A stretch of 64,000 nucleotides of DNA from Melghiribacillus thermohalophilus. GTDB lineage: Bacteria; Bacillota; Bacilli; Bacillales; Alkalibacillaceae. Positions within the stretch are counted from its first letter, which is position 1, and each line of letters begins with the position of its first letter. Below, in pieces: positions 25,106 to 34,487 of the stretch. The stretch covers positions 1-64,000 of the forward strand of contig NZ_SMAN01000013.1 in NCBI RefSeq assembly GCF_004342905.1, read 5' to 3'. Under the pieces are notes generated by a model that was not told the origin of the DNA, did no database searches, and saw only the letters and a program-made list of their open reading frames with translations. Position numbers and translations under genes: made by a program.

Positions 25106-26921
25106 GCCCTTTCAATATGAAAAGGTCGACTTACAGGAAGCTGAACAGGTTAAAGATGTCCGGGCAAAACCAAAGGTCAGGGACTGGAAGGGAACCATCC
25201 GGCGGTTGATCAGCTATTTAATGGAGGAAAAATGGCTTCTCCTATTGGTGCTTTTAATGGTGGTTGCCAGTTCAGCTCTCGCGATCCTTGGGCCGTACAT
25301 GATTGGAATGGCTGTCGATGACTTTATTGTAGAACGAAAAGAAACAGGACTGGGAACGGTCATCATCGGACTGTTAGTGGTATATAGTTTTTACTCATTA
25401 TCCATGTTTTTACAGCAATTTTGGATGATCGGCATTGCGCAGAATACGGTATTTCGCCTCCGCTCTCAGGTTTTTGATCAGTTACACAGCCTTCCTATTG
25501 CCTATTTTGACAGACGCCAGTTCGGGGAAATTATGAGCCGGGTCACGAACGATGTGGATAACATCAGCAACACGTTAAATACTTCGGTCATCCAGATTGC
25601 CTCCAGCATCCTGACATTAATCGGGACAGTAACCGTTATGTTTTACTTAAGTCCCCTGCTGGCTATCGTAACCCTTATCATCATTCCAATGATGGTGATC
25701 GGAATGAGATGGATTACGAAACGAACGGGTCCGCTGTTTAAAATACAGCAAAAACGTCTGGGTGAAATGAACGGATATGTAGAAGAAACGATATCTGGCC
25801 AGCGGATCGTGAAAACCTTCTCCCAGGAAAACCGGGTTAAAAATGAATTTCATGAAAAAAATGACTCTGTGATGCAGGCGAGTTACTGGGCAGCGGTGTT
25901 TTCCGGAGCTATACCAAAGCTCATGAATATGCTTAACGCTTTCAGTTTTGCCCTGATTGCTTTTGTGGGAGGAATTCTGGTCCTTCATGATCTGGCCTCG
26001 GTAGGAACAATTGTGATTTTTTCCGAGCTTTCCAGACAATTCACCCGTCCGTTAAACGAACTGTCAAACCAGTTTAACCAGCTTCTCTCCGCAGTAGCTG
26101 GTGCGGAAAGGGTTTTTGATATTATGGACGAAGATCGGGAAGAACTGGATGAAAAACACGCGATTGCGATCGAAGAACCTGATGGACATGTCGTGTTCCG
26201 GCATGTTACGTTTGCATACAATAAAGATGAAGTTGTTTTAGATGACATCTCCTTTGAAGCGAAACCAGGTGAAACCGTCGCCTTTGTCGGTCATACCGGA
26301 GCCGGAAAGACAACCGTCATTAACCTTATTTCCCGGTTTTACAATTACAATGGTGGCCAAATCTTACTCGATGGAATTGACCTCAAAAGCATTAAACGAT
26401 CCAGTCTGCGGAAACATATGGCATTTGTCCTGCAGGATGCATTTTTGTTTCAGGGCACAATTCGGGAAAATATCCGCTATGGAAAATTAGACGCTACCGA
26501 TGACGAAATCATAGAAGCCGCCAGACTGGCCAACGCCCATTCTTTTATCATGAAACTTCCCCAGCAATATGATACGGTTTTAGATCCGGAGGGAAGCGGC
26601 ATCAGCCAGGGGCAAAAACAGCTGTTAACGATCGCCAGGGCTATTCTCAGGGATCCCAAACTATTAATTTTGGATGAGGCGACAAGCAGCATTGACACCG
26701 TCACAGAAGTCAAAATTCAGGAAGCCCTTGAAAGACTGATGAGAGGCCGGACAAGCTTTGTCATCGCCCACCGTCTCAACACCATACGAAATGCAGATCG
26801 GATCATTGTTTTAGAAAACGGCAAGTTAATCGAAGAAGGATCCCATGACGAGTTGATCAATAGAAACGGCCATTATGCTGATTTGTATAAAAATCAACTG
26901 ATGGAAGGGACCCGCAACTAA
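25080..26921 (+). CDS. ABC exporter, half-transporter with complete catalytic residues (YheH/BmrD-like)
   Basis: 613 aa: cytoplasmic N-terminal extension of about 45 aa, six-helix exporter domain, then a nucleotide-binding domain with Walker A GHTGAGKTT, Q-loop VLQDAFLF, signature ISQGQKQL (divergent, as usual in this subunit), Walker B LLILDEATSSID with catalytic Glu, and switch His in FVIAHRLNTI. AAAGGAGG lies 6 nt before the ATG, inside the end of the first gene. The two form a heterodimeric multidrug-type exporter in which this subunit brings Walker B and the partner brings the good signature. Confidence 0.94.
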   Translation: MNIRNIFLEPFQYEKVDLQEAEQVKDVRAKPKVRDWKGTIRRLISYLMEEKWLLLLVLLMVVASSALAILGPYMIGMAVDDFIVERKETGLGTVIIGLLVVYSFYSLSMFLQQFWMIGIAQNTVFRLRSQVFDQLHSLPIAYFDRRQFGEIMSRVTNDVDNISNTLNTSVIQIASSILTLIGTVTVMFYLSPLLAIVTLIIIPMMVIGMRWITKRTGPLFKIQQKRLGEMNGYVEETISGQRIVKTFSQENRVKNEFHEKNDSVMQASYWAAVFSGAIPKLMNMLNAFSFALIAFVGGILVLHDLASVGTIVIFSELSRQFTRPLNELSNQFNQLLSAVAGAERVFDIMDEDREELDEKHAIAIEEPDGHVVFRHVTFAYNKDEVVLDDISFEAKPGETVAFVGHTGAGKTTVINLISRFYNYNGGQILLDGIDLKSIKRSSLRKHMAFVLQDAFLFQGTIRENIRYGKLDATDDEIIEAARLANAHSFIMKLPQQYDTVLDPEGSGISQGQKQLLTIARAILRDPKLLILDEATSSIDTVTEVKIQEALERLMRGRTSFVIAHRLNTIRNADRIIVLENGKLIEEGSHDELINRNGHYADLYKNQLMEGTRN

Positions 26922-26925
26922 ACAT

Positions 26926-26969
26926 AAAGGCCATCCGCATATCGACTTCCTGATGCGGGATGGCTTTTA
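26926..26969 (+). terminator. terminator of the ABC exporter operon
   Basis: AAAGGCCATCCGCAT pairs with ATGCGGGATGGCTTTT (one bulge) and is followed by ATGTTTTTTG. It begins 5 bp after the second exporter gene. Confidence 0.8.
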
Positions 26970-27167
26970 TGTTTTTTGTTCCCCACATTGAATGAACTGT
27001 TGGTTGGCATGATGATGTGAGATGACGGGAAAAAGTCAGAAAAGGCATACTCGGGAGTCCGGGACCAATCCAACGTCCTATTTAGATAGAGTTCTGGCAT
27101 TTATTTTTTCCTTCAAATCTGGTATAACTATACCGATTACTTATCGTACGTGGAAGGAGATAATACC

Positions 27168-28544
27168 ATGAAGCTCCCAGAATCATTTAAGGAAAAAATG
27201 GCCGGACTATTATCCAGGAAAGAATATACATCCTTTATCAGCAGTCTTGATGAAAAACCCCTCAAAGGGCTGCGGTTTAATCCTTTGAAAATGACTTCGG
27301 GAGAATGGGAAGAACGTGCCCCTTTTCCACTAAAACCCGTCCCCTTTTGTCCCACAGGATATTATGTTGATGAAGAAGAAAAGCCGGGAAAGCACCCTTA
27401 CCACCTGGCAGGGCTGTATTACATTCAGGAACCGAGTGCCATGGCTCCAGTTGAAGTGCTCGATCCAAAACCTGGAGAACAAATTCTTGATTTGAGTGCC
27501 GCTCCCGGGGGAAAAAGTACACAAATTGCAGGAAAAATGAAAGGAAAAGGGTTGCTCGTTGCCAATGAAATTCATCCGAAACGAGTCAAAGTCCTGGTGG
27601 AGAATATAGAACGAATGGGTATTACGAATGCGATTGTCACCAGTGAATCTCCTGAAAATCTATCTCAAACATTTACGGGCTGGTTTGATCGCATACTCGT
27701 AGATGCTCCTTGCTCCGGTGAAGGGATGTTTCGTAAAGATCCAGAGGCCCGGGAATTCTGGTCCATCCAGCACGTTGAAAAATGCTCCATCACTCAGCGG
27801 AAAATACTCGATCATGCATATGCTATGCTAAAAACCAATGGCGTGCTTGTCTATTCCACCTGTACGTTTTCTCCCGAGGAAAATGAACAGACCATTGAAC
27901 AGCTTTTACATCGGTATCCCGGGCTGAAGCTCGAATCGATTGAAAAAGGTCCGGGGATGGAAGACGGGCGGCCTGAATGGAGCATCCATCAACATCAATC
28001 GTTAACATACACCGCCAGAATCTGGCCCCAGTCCGGCATCGGAGAAGGGCATTTTATCGCAAAGCTACGAAAAACAGAAGAAACGACCCCTTCTTCCCTG
28101 CCCGTCAAACAGGCCCGCGTAAAAAAGGGAGATTTGGCCATGTTTGAACCATTTGCCCGAACATGTTTGAACATGGATCTATCTGGATCCTTATATCAAG
28201 TAAAACAACAACTTTTTATGCTGCCTGAAGGATATCCTGACCTAAAACAGGTAAACATTCTACGTGGAGGACTACACCTTGGAACATTTAAGAAAAACCG
28301 TTTCGAGCCAGCTCATGCTTTGGCCATGGCTCTGCGAGAGGATCAGGTCCAACATACCTTAAACCTGAAGTCAGATTCTGATCATTGGAAACCTTATATT
28401 CGCGGGGAAACGATGCAAACCGATACTGATCATGGCTGGACGTTAGTGACCATCGACGGATATCCTTTAGGTTGGGGAAAAGATGTTAAAGGTGTGCTGA
28501 AAAACTTTTATCCGAAAAGACTCCGGCTTTTGTCTTTGAAGTAA
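27168..28544 (+). CDS. rsmF: NOL1/NOP2/Sun-family rRNA (cytosine-5) methyltransferase, RsmF-like
   Basis: 458 aa. Predicted to methylate a 16S rRNA cytosine with S-adenosylmethionine. The Rossmann domain has ILDLSAAPGGKSTQIA (SAM loop) and VANEIHPKRVKVL. The two catalytic cysteines are in VDAPCSGEGMFRKDPEA and VYSTCTFSPEENE. A C-terminal region of about 170 aa (GDLAMFEPFA, LRGGLHLGTFKKNRFEPAHALAM, LGWGKDVKGVLKNFYPKRLR) matches the RsmF-specific RNA-binding domains. GGAAGGAG lies 8 nt before the ATG. Confidence 0.92.
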   Translation: MKLPESFKEKMAGLLSRKEYTSFISSLDEKPLKGLRFNPLKMTSGEWEERAPFPLKPVPFCPTGYYVDEEEKPGKHPYHLAGLYYIQEPSAMAPVEVLDPKPGEQILDLSAAPGGKSTQIAGKMKGKGLLVANEIHPKRVKVLVENIERMGITNAIVTSESPENLSQTFTGWFDRILVDAPCSGEGMFRKDPEAREFWSIQHVEKCSITQRKILDHAYAMLKTNGVLVYSTCTFSPEENEQTIEQLLHRYPGLKLESIEKGPGMEDGRPEWSIHQHQSLTYTARIWPQSGIGEGHFIAKLRKTEETTPSSLPVKQARVKKGDLAMFEPFARTCLNMDLSGSLYQVKQQLFMLPEGYPDLKQVNILRGGLHLGTFKKNRFEPAHALAMALREDQVQHTLNLKSDSDHWKPYIRGETMQTDTDHGWTLVTIDGYPLGWGKDVKGVLKNFYPKRLRLLSLK

Positions 28545-28633
28545 TATATAGGATGGTTTGGTTTGAAGCTGCCCGAAGATCCTGTACAACTGAATGTTTA
28601 TGAAAGCAGGTGCCTTCCTTCTTGAACAATCAC

Positions 28634-29215
28634 ATGGACCGACTCAAACTAGAACACATCGATATTGGCTCACATACAGACGGTTCCGACAGGTTTTAAC
28701 ATTACCGCTTCCCCTATCAGGCATAGCCGGAAGTCAATTTTCATCATATTTCCCTTTCCACATCCTTTTAGGAAAACATATGAACATACCATTGATGATC
28801 AGTTCATGACCGGGAGAACTGAACTAGGGAAAGCGATGAATCGCCGGCTTTTTCTGACAGCTGAAAAAGTGGTTGAGGATGGCACTCGGTTCCACAAGGG
28901 TAGCTCTCTGAAAAAAAAGAATACGCTACTTCGGCGTTTTGCCCCTTCTCCCCATTCATTGCTAACCCGGGAACCATAAGCTTTTAAGGCTTGGGCATTT
29001 CAATAGCTAAAGCCATAACAGATGTTCGTCAAAGGAATCCCGTAGAAACCATTATCCAGCGGAGGGATAACAAACGGCATGGAAGCAGCAAAGGCAATGG
29101 CATTAGGAGGAGATCTTTTCGTTTATCCCGCTCCATTTTAAAAGAACCACTACATCGGAATAAACTTTAACTTCAGCTGCTGGAACAAAAAATGTTGCTG
29201 AATTTAAGAAGATCA
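28634..29215 (+). pseudogene. decayed type 2 isopentenyl-diphosphate isomerase (fni)
   Basis: No single open frame, but pieces spread over the three forward frames line up in order with the FMN-dependent isopentenyl-diphosphate isomerase. They are MDRLKLEHIDI at 28634, HYRFPYQA and PEVNFHHISLSTSF near 28695-28770, LGKHMNIPLMISS, then MTG-RTELGKAMNRRLFL, MALGSTRVAL near 28875, ANPGTISF, LGISIAKAITDV near 29000 and SGGITNGMEAAKAMALGGDL near 29060-29120. A weak C-terminal GTKNVAEFKKI follows. At least four frame changes, several stops and a central deletion of very roughly 130 codons show it is dead. Active relatives are about 340-350 aa. It lies between rsmF and pxpA. Confidence 0.75.
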
Positions 29216-29321
29216 ATCATTGATTAAACATCAAATCGTTGACCTTCTCTCACGGGAAGCCAGATCTTTATTACACTCCTGCGCCTTTCCTTCATCTCTA
29301 TGAATCCAGGTACAGCAACCC

Positions 29322-30080
29322 TTATTTGATCGCCTTTATTCGAACCCCTTCTTTCAGAAAAGTATGGTGGATTTTTTCTGCAAATGTGATGGCATGCTCA
29401 CGATCCCCGTGAAGACAGATGGTATCCACCTGAACCTCAATGATATCCCCGTTCACGGCCTGAACCCTGTTTTCCATGACCAGTTTCATAGCCTGATGGA
29501 TGGCTTCCTGACCCGATGGAATCATGGCATTCGGGGAAGTTCTCGGAGTCAGCGTTCCGTCGTGCTGATAAGTCCGGTCAGCAAACGCCTCTCTGGCCGT
29601 CAGAAGTCCCTTTCGATCGCCGGCTTTCACCAATTCACTCCCTGAAAGCCCATATAAAATGAGCGATGAATCCAGATGTGCAATCGCTTCGGCAATGGCC
29701 TCCGCCAATTCCTGATTTGCAGCGGCCATATGGTATAATGCACCATGAGGTTTTACATGACGCAATTGGCCTCCATGAACCTGTACAAAGGCTTTCAAGG
29801 CCCCGGTCTGGTAAACAACCATTTGATAAACTTCTTCTGGTGAAACGTCCATCTTTCTCCGCCCAAACCCGACTAGATCGGGAAGTCCCGGATGAGCACC
29901 AATGGATACCCCGTATTTGATGGCCAGTTTCACAGTCCTGTCCATAACTGCCGGATCACCCGCATGGAAACCGCATGCCACGTTCGCTGAGGAAATATAT
30001 TTCAATATCTGTTCATCATTTCCCAGATTATATGCACCAAAACTTTCACCCATATCACAATTTAGATCAATCGTCTTCAC
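29322..30080 (-). CDS. pxpA: 5-oxoprolinase subunit PxpA
   Basis: 252-aa LamB/YcsF-family subunit. With PxpB and PxpC it forms the prokaryotic ATP-dependent 5-oxoprolinase, which opens pyroglutamate to glutamate. Motifs are IDLNCDMGESFGAYNLGND at the N-terminus, ANVACGFHAGDPAVM, IGAHPGLPD, HVKPHGALYHMAA and VDTICLHGDREHA. It is last in pxpB-pxpC-pxpA and overlaps pxpC by 14 bp. Confidence 0.96.
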   Translation of the reverse strand: MKTIDLNCDMGESFGAYNLGNDEQILKYISSANVACGFHAGDPAVMDRTVKLAIKYGVSIGAHPGLPDLVGFGRRKMDVSPEEVYQMVVYQTGALKAFVQVHGGQLRHVKPHGALYHMAAANQELAEAIAEAIAHLDSSLILYGLSGSELVKAGDRKGLLTAREAFADRTYQHDGTLTPRTSPNAMIPSGQEAIHQAMKLVMENRVQAVNGDIIEVQVDTICLHGDREHAITFAEKIHHTFLKEGVRIKAIK

Positions 30081-31047
30081 CGAATGATTCCCCCAGTTTC
30101 TCTTGTATCATTTTATGCAGGACAGAAATCTTTTTTTCCCTTTCTGCATAAAGTTTCTGAGCTTCTTTGATGGTCACAGTCTCAAAATGGATCCGGTCAC
30201 CTGGTTTTTTTTGTGCCAGTACAGGTAAATCGACAGAAATGACCTCTCCAATTTTCGGATACCCTCCTGTGGGTTGGGAATCAGTCATGAGAATAATCGG
30301 CTGGCCACTGCCCGGAACCTGTATACTTCCTGGCGCTGCACCTTCTGTAATCATCTCCTTTTTTTCCTTGATCATAATCGGCCACTCGCCTTCTAGACGA
30401 TAACCCATTCGATTGGAATCTGGAGAAAGGGTATAACCCTGCTTTAGGAATAATTGCCTTGCTTCTTCTGAGAACCAGCTATACTGTCTTCCGGGTATAA
30501 AACGGATTGTCTCACGTGTGAAATATGAAGAAACACCCGGATTTAACCAAATGGTTGGTGACCTATCTCTATGTTCCTTTGAAAAACATGGTTTGACTGG
30601 CAGGTGATCCCCTTTTTTTAACACTCTCCCTTCCAGCCCACCAAATTTCGCCTGCAAGTGGGTGCTCCGACTTCCAAGAACTGGTTTAACATCAAACCCT
30701 CCCTGAACAGCCAGATAACAGCGGCATCCTGTTTGCGCATAACCGAAAGCCAGTATATCTCCTTTTTTTACTGCAATGGAACAATTGGGAGGTAATCGCC
30801 TGCTGTTTAATTCGGGTTTCATATCTGCCCCAAAAAAAGCTACTCTGGCGGTTTTCACAATTTCCAGAGCGGCACCTTTGATAGTCATTTCCATCACTGC
30901 TTCATTCCGGGAATTCCCCGCAAGGAAATTGGCAATCCCCATTGCCAGTTCATCCATGGCCCCGCTCTTTGCAACTCCTGAGGATCGGTATCCTGTCCTC
31001 CCCTGGTCCTGTATGACTGACAGCATTCCTGGTTTTAATAAGATCAT
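30067..31047 (-). CDS. pxpC: 5-oxoprolinase subunit PxpC
   Basis: 326 aa, biotin-dependent-carboxylase-like (KipA/AHS2) domain. Features are PGMLSVIQDQGRTGYRSSGVAKSGAMDELAMGIAN at the N-terminus, YLAVQGGFDVKPVLGSRSTHLQAKFGG, and SNRMGYRLEG with ITEGAAPGSIQVPGSGQPIILMTDSQPTGGYPKIG. It overlaps pxpB by 4 bp (ATGA-type coupling). The C-terminal 50 aa are charged and helical. Confidence 0.95.
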   Translation of the reverse strand: MILLKPGMLSVIQDQGRTGYRSSGVAKSGAMDELAMGIANFLAGNSRNEAVMEMTIKGAALEIVKTARVAFFGADMKPELNSRRLPPNCSIAVKKGDILAFGYAQTGCRCYLAVQGGFDVKPVLGSRSTHLQAKFGGLEGRVLKKGDHLPVKPCFSKEHRDRSPTIWLNPGVSSYFTRETIRFIPGRQYSWFSEEARQLFLKQGYTLSPDSNRMGYRLEGEWPIMIKEKKEMITEGAAPGSIQVPGSGQPIILMTDSQPTGGYPKIGEVISVDLPVLAQKKPGDRIHFETVTIKEAQKLYAEREKKISVLHKMIQEKLGESFGEDD

Positions 31048-31751
31048 GAACGTTGTTCCCCCTTCCGCTTTACAAATTCTTCTTCTGAAATAGGAACAAA
31101 CGATACTTGATCACCCGGCTGAAGCAAAGATGGCGGCTCCTGATCTGCTGAAAAAAGGGAAATAGGGGTGCGACCGATCATTTGCCACCCCCCGGGGCCC
31201 TCCTGGGGATAGATCCCCGTCTGATTTCCTGCAATTCCGACCGACCCGGCCGGAACATATTTTCTCGGAATTTTTCTTCTTGGTGCTGAAATGCTTGGAC
31301 TCAAATCTCCCAAAAAAGGAAAACCCGGGGAAAATCCGAGGAAATATACCCGATATAATGATCTGCTGTGAAGGTCAATCACTTCTTTAGATTTAAGGTT
31401 GTTCATCGCCGCTACTTTTTTCAGATCTGGTCCGAACGTTCCGCCATAACAGACAGGAATTTCAACTGTTTTGCTGGTTTTCTTCCATTCCTCATCCACG
31501 GCGGACAAACACTGTGCCATGTTTTGACATACTGTTTGGTAGGGATAAGGATCTGATACCTTGAGAGGATCATAAAAAATCGTCAGTGTCGTATAAGCCG
31601 GAACAACGTCTTCAATCCAGGAGTAGTTTTGTTTTTTTAGATGAACAGACACTTGCATAATTTTTTCGTGAGCAGAAATGGAAATATTCCTGGTAAACTC
31701 GATCAGAATCGCTCTGTCCCCCAGGGGATGAATCGTAAAAGAAGATTTCAT
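31044..31751 (-). CDS. pxpB: 5-oxoprolinase subunit PxpB (KipI-like)
   Basis: 235 aa, KipI/AHS1 domain. Features are HPLGDRAILIEF at the N-terminus, VEIPVCYGGTFGPDLKKVA, and YRVYFLGFSPGFPFLGDL with RKIPRKYVPAGSVGIAGNQTGIYPQEGPGGWQMIGRTPISLF. It is first of three overlapping pxp genes. B. subtilis KipI also inhibits the sporulation kinase KinA, but the oxoprolinase role is the default given pxpA and pxpC. Confidence 0.95.
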   Translation of the reverse strand: MKSSFTIHPLGDRAILIEFTRNISISAHEKIMQVSVHLKKQNYSWIEDVVPAYTTLTIFYDPLKVSDPYPYQTVCQNMAQCLSAVDEEWKKTSKTVEIPVCYGGTFGPDLKKVAAMNNLKSKEVIDLHSRSLYRVYFLGFSPGFPFLGDLSPSISAPRRKIPRKYVPAGSVGIAGNQTGIYPQEGPGGWQMIGRTPISLFSADQEPPSLLQPGDQVSFVPISEEEFVKRKGEQRS

Positions 31752-31870
31752 TTGAACCCCTTCTCTTTGTTCGGTTATTAAAATTATATTTTCATTGTCT
31801 GCTGTGAATTCCCGTTTTCACAAAATGGACTAATCAGCCATAGGGTTCAGGTATTAGCAAAGCAGTCTCT

Positions 31871-32081
31871 GTGAATCATGTAGAAAAACGCATATGGATG
31901 GGGATGAATAAAATTTATCCTCTGTTATATTTTATGGGGCTGTTTATCGCTTTGACAGATGTCATTCCAAGAAATTTTGCGGACGGGGGGTGAAAACATC
32001 GAGAAGCTGACAGGGGAAAAAAGCTTTTACCGGATTTCAAAGAAACTCAAATCTTATCGTTTTCGTGAAGACTATCGGTAG
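31871..32081 (+). pseudogene. possible small gene interrupted at a run of six G
   Basis: Within an otherwise empty 490-bp gap. A GTG-started frame (31871-31993) encodes about 40 aa with a hydrophobic stretch (NKIYPLLYFMGLFIALTDVIP) and ends just after GGGGGG at 31985-31990. The next frame continues with ENIEKLTGEKSFYRISKKLK to a stop at 32079-32081. Removing one G would join them into a protein of about 69 aa: hydrophobic then basic. I recognise no family and there is no strong ribosome-binding site. Confidence 0.3.
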
Positions 32082-32201
32082 ACTATAATGGGAGATTATG
32101 AATATGTGAAAACAGAGACGAACATCAAATCGTTCAGGACGTTTCATAACAGAGAGCCGGTGTTATAGAGGAAAAACTGTACCCGGGAAGGTGGAGGAAA
32201 G

Positions 32202-32223
32202 CCAGGCATGAACAATACCTGGC
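32202..32223 (-). terminator. terminator of the nitrilase-family gene
   Basis: GCCAGG / CCTGGC stem with an 11-nt loop, followed on the minus strand by TTTCC, 20 bp beyond the stop. The stem is short and the T-tract weak. Confidence 0.5.
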
Positions 32224-32242
32224 AATCTTTATATTTGAAAGT

Positions 32243-33052
32243 TTATTGATACAATTCCGGCCTGCGATGGTCAAAACAGGGCATGTTTTGTCGTACCTTC
32301 TTTAAACGTTTCAGGTCGATCTCTGCATAAATCACCGTTTCTTCCTCTGGTGCTCTTGCCACAACTGTTCCCCACGGATCGACAATCATGCTGTTTCCAA
32401 AATTCATTTTACCAGGTGGATAGGTTCCATACTGGGCAGGCGCAATCATATAGCATTGATTTTCAATAGCCCGGGCCCGAAGCAGGGCTTCCCAGTGCTG
32501 TAGTCCAGTATATAACGTAAATGCCGAGGGTACAAATATGATTTCTGCACCGGCCAGTGCCAGCGCACGATAAAGCTCCGGAAAACGAAGGTCATAGCAT
32601 ATACTGAGACCCATCGTTCCAAGAGATGTATCCGCGGTTACGATTTCTTTTCCAGGGTTCAGATAGTTTGATTCCCGAATACTCTCTTTTCCCGGAATAT
32701 CCACATCAAACAGATGAATTTTCCGGTAAGACGCCAAAATTTCTCCTTTCGGACTGATCAGCACACTTGTGTTATACGCTTTTTCACCCTGGCTGGACTT
32801 CTCCAGAATTGTCCCCCCGAGAATATGGACACCATGTGTTTTTGCTTTTTCAATTAAACGGGTGACGGTATCCCCATGTAAATTTTCAGCATGTTTTAAT
32901 CGATCATTCCAGCGCCCCTGAATCGGAAAATATTCAGGCAAGGCTACCAGATCTGCACCTTTATTTGCCGCTTGATCAATCATCGCCTCGGCTTTTTCCA
33001 TATTTTCATCCCAGTTGTCCAGCGACGTCATTTGAATCACTGCTGTTTTCAC
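32243..33052 (-). CDS. carbon-nitrogen hydrolase (nitrilase superfamily; omega-amidase/NIT-like)
   Basis: 269 aa. The catalytic triad is visible: Glu40 in LVALPEYFP, Lys111 in SYRKIHLFDVD and Cys152 in LSICYDLRFPELYR. Spacing and the RFPELYRALALAGAEI context match the NIT1/NIT2 branch, which hydrolyses small amides such as deaminated glutathione or alpha-ketoglutaramate. The substrate is not determinable here. GTG start with AGGAGGTG upstream. Its neighbours (oxoprolinase, gamma-glutamyltransferase) make a role in glutathione or amide breakdown plausible. Confidence 0.9.
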   Translation of the reverse strand: MKTAVIQMTSLDNWDENMEKAEAMIDQAANKGADLVALPEYFPIQGRWNDRLKHAENLHGDTVTRLIEKAKTHGVHILGGTILEKSSQGEKAYNTSVLISPKGEILASYRKIHLFDVDIPGKESIRESNYLNPGKEIVTADTSLGTMGLSICYDLRFPELYRALALAGAEIIFVPSAFTLYTGLQHWEALLRARAIENQCYMIAPAQYGTYPPGKMNFGNSMIVDPWGTVVARAPEEETVIYAEIDLKRLKKVRQNMPCFDHRRPELYQ

Positions 33053-33148
33053 ATTGACACCTCCTGAATAAACATCTCTGCTTATATGATAACAGATCCC
33101 AGGTTTCCCTATAAAAACCAGGGTACACAGGTATTCCTGAAAACAACT

Positions 33149-33682
33149 TCAAGAAAGGAAAACCGCTCCGTATATCAAAGAACCTACAATGACAAAAGCT
33201 GGATGAACCTTCAGCCTTTCCATGAAAATATAGCTCAACACGACAAGAAAAGCGGTTTGCCCGAGTCCAGCACCCTCGTATGCTGTCACAAAAAAACGAT
33301 AAGCCATCATTCCGAGCAAAATGGCAATCGTCGGACGAATGAGGGCCGTCATTTTTTTGACACGCGGTGAATCTTTAAATCGGTATAATACACTTAATAA
33401 AACAATCATGAGAAAAAGCGATGGTGCAACAGTGGCAAATACGCCGACAACAGCTCCCAGTACCCCACCTTCCATATACCCAATGTAGCCAGCCATTTTC
33501 GTGGCAATCGGTCCAGGAAGAGAATTGGCCAGGGCCAGCATCTCGCTGAATTCATGAACCGTCAGCCATCCATAGCGGCCAACTACTTCATTTTCTACAA
33601 GGGGAATGGATGCAGGTCCTCCGCCGTAGCCCACTATTCCTGGTATAAAAAAAGCTAAAAAGATTTCCCACAACTTCATCAT
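33149..33682 (-). CDS. chromate transporter, half-size subunit (second)
   Basis: 177-aa CHR-domain protein with about five membrane helices. It has the family N-terminus LWEIFLAFFIPGIVGYGGGPASIPLVENEVV and the conserved LANSLPGPIATKMAGYIGY. Paired short CHR proteins, inserted in opposite orientation, together make one chromate/anion transporter. It overlaps the first subunit by 4 bp. Confidence 0.9.
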   Translation of the reverse strand: MMKLWEIFLAFFIPGIVGYGGGPASIPLVENEVVGRYGWLTVHEFSEMLALANSLPGPIATKMAGYIGYMEGGVLGAVVGVFATVAPSLFLMIVLLSVLYRFKDSPRVKKMTALIRPTIAILLGMMAYRFFVTAYEGAGLGQTAFLVVLSYIFMERLKVHPAFVIVGSLIYGAVFLS

Positions 33683-34251
33683 TCGGCCTGTCCTTTCTTA
33701 TGGGTGTGCTCCACGTTTTGCTGCAGAGGGGAGAGCAGGGCATACAAAAGCACCCCGCCAATCACAATACCTGGATGTATCCCGAGCCATTCCATCAAAA
33801 AAAACGATCCGAGTATGAGTGCAATGCTTTTCATCCAGCCAAGATTTATCCGGGACTTTTCAAAAAAATCTACCGTTAATACAGCCAGCATGACCCCTAC
33901 CACCGGCACTACTGCTTTCGTCATACCTGCCACCCATGGTTCATCTTTAAATGAGGCAAGGGATGTTAAGATCACAATCAAAATGATAATCGTCGGCGTA
34001 ATGGTAGCCAGTACAGCGTTTATCATCCCGATGATGCCTGCAACCCGATAGCCAATGTAGCCGGCCATTTTCGTAGCAATAGGACCCGGCAAAGCATTTC
34101 CAAGGGCCAGTACATCCGCAAATTCATCATCATTCATCCATTTGTATTTTTCTACTACTTCCTTATGAAATAATGGGATGGAGGATGGACCTCCCCCATA
34201 CCCGAGCATGCCAACCCGAAAAAAAGCGATAAATATTTGCCAGTGTATCAT
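33679..34251 (-). CDS. chromate transporter, half-size subunit (first)
   Basis: 190-aa CHR-domain protein: HWQIFIAFFRVGMLGYGGGPSSIPLFHKEVVEKY, LGNALPGPIATKMAGYIGYRVAGIIG, then hydrophobic helices. It is clearly homologous to the downstream subunit. A short hydrophilic tail ends HTHKKGQAE. The natural substrate may be sulfate or another oxyanion rather than chromate. Confidence 0.9.
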   Translation of the reverse strand: MIHWQIFIAFFRVGMLGYGGGPSSIPLFHKEVVEKYKWMNDDEFADVLALGNALPGPIATKMAGYIGYRVAGIIGMINAVLATITPTIIILIVILTSLASFKDEPWVAGMTKAVVPVVGVMLAVLTVDFFEKSRINLGWMKSIALILGSFFLMEWLGIHPGIVIGGVLLYALLSPLQQNVEHTHKKGQAE

Positions 34252-34487
34252 GACGTATCATCCTCGTTTTTTAAAAAACTAAACAAAAGTTAGATGGAGC
34301 TGCTACGGTGATTTTTCTTGCAGACAGCTCATTTCTTTTGTGATAGAAGATTCGTTTTACACATATCTTACCATGCAGACCGTGTTGTCAAAATTTTGGA
34401 AAACTCTTCGATTCCCGTAAGGCAACCCGAATGTAATCGGAATACGCCAGAGTACTGATCCTTATTTTGGAAGAGTTACTCCCATGT

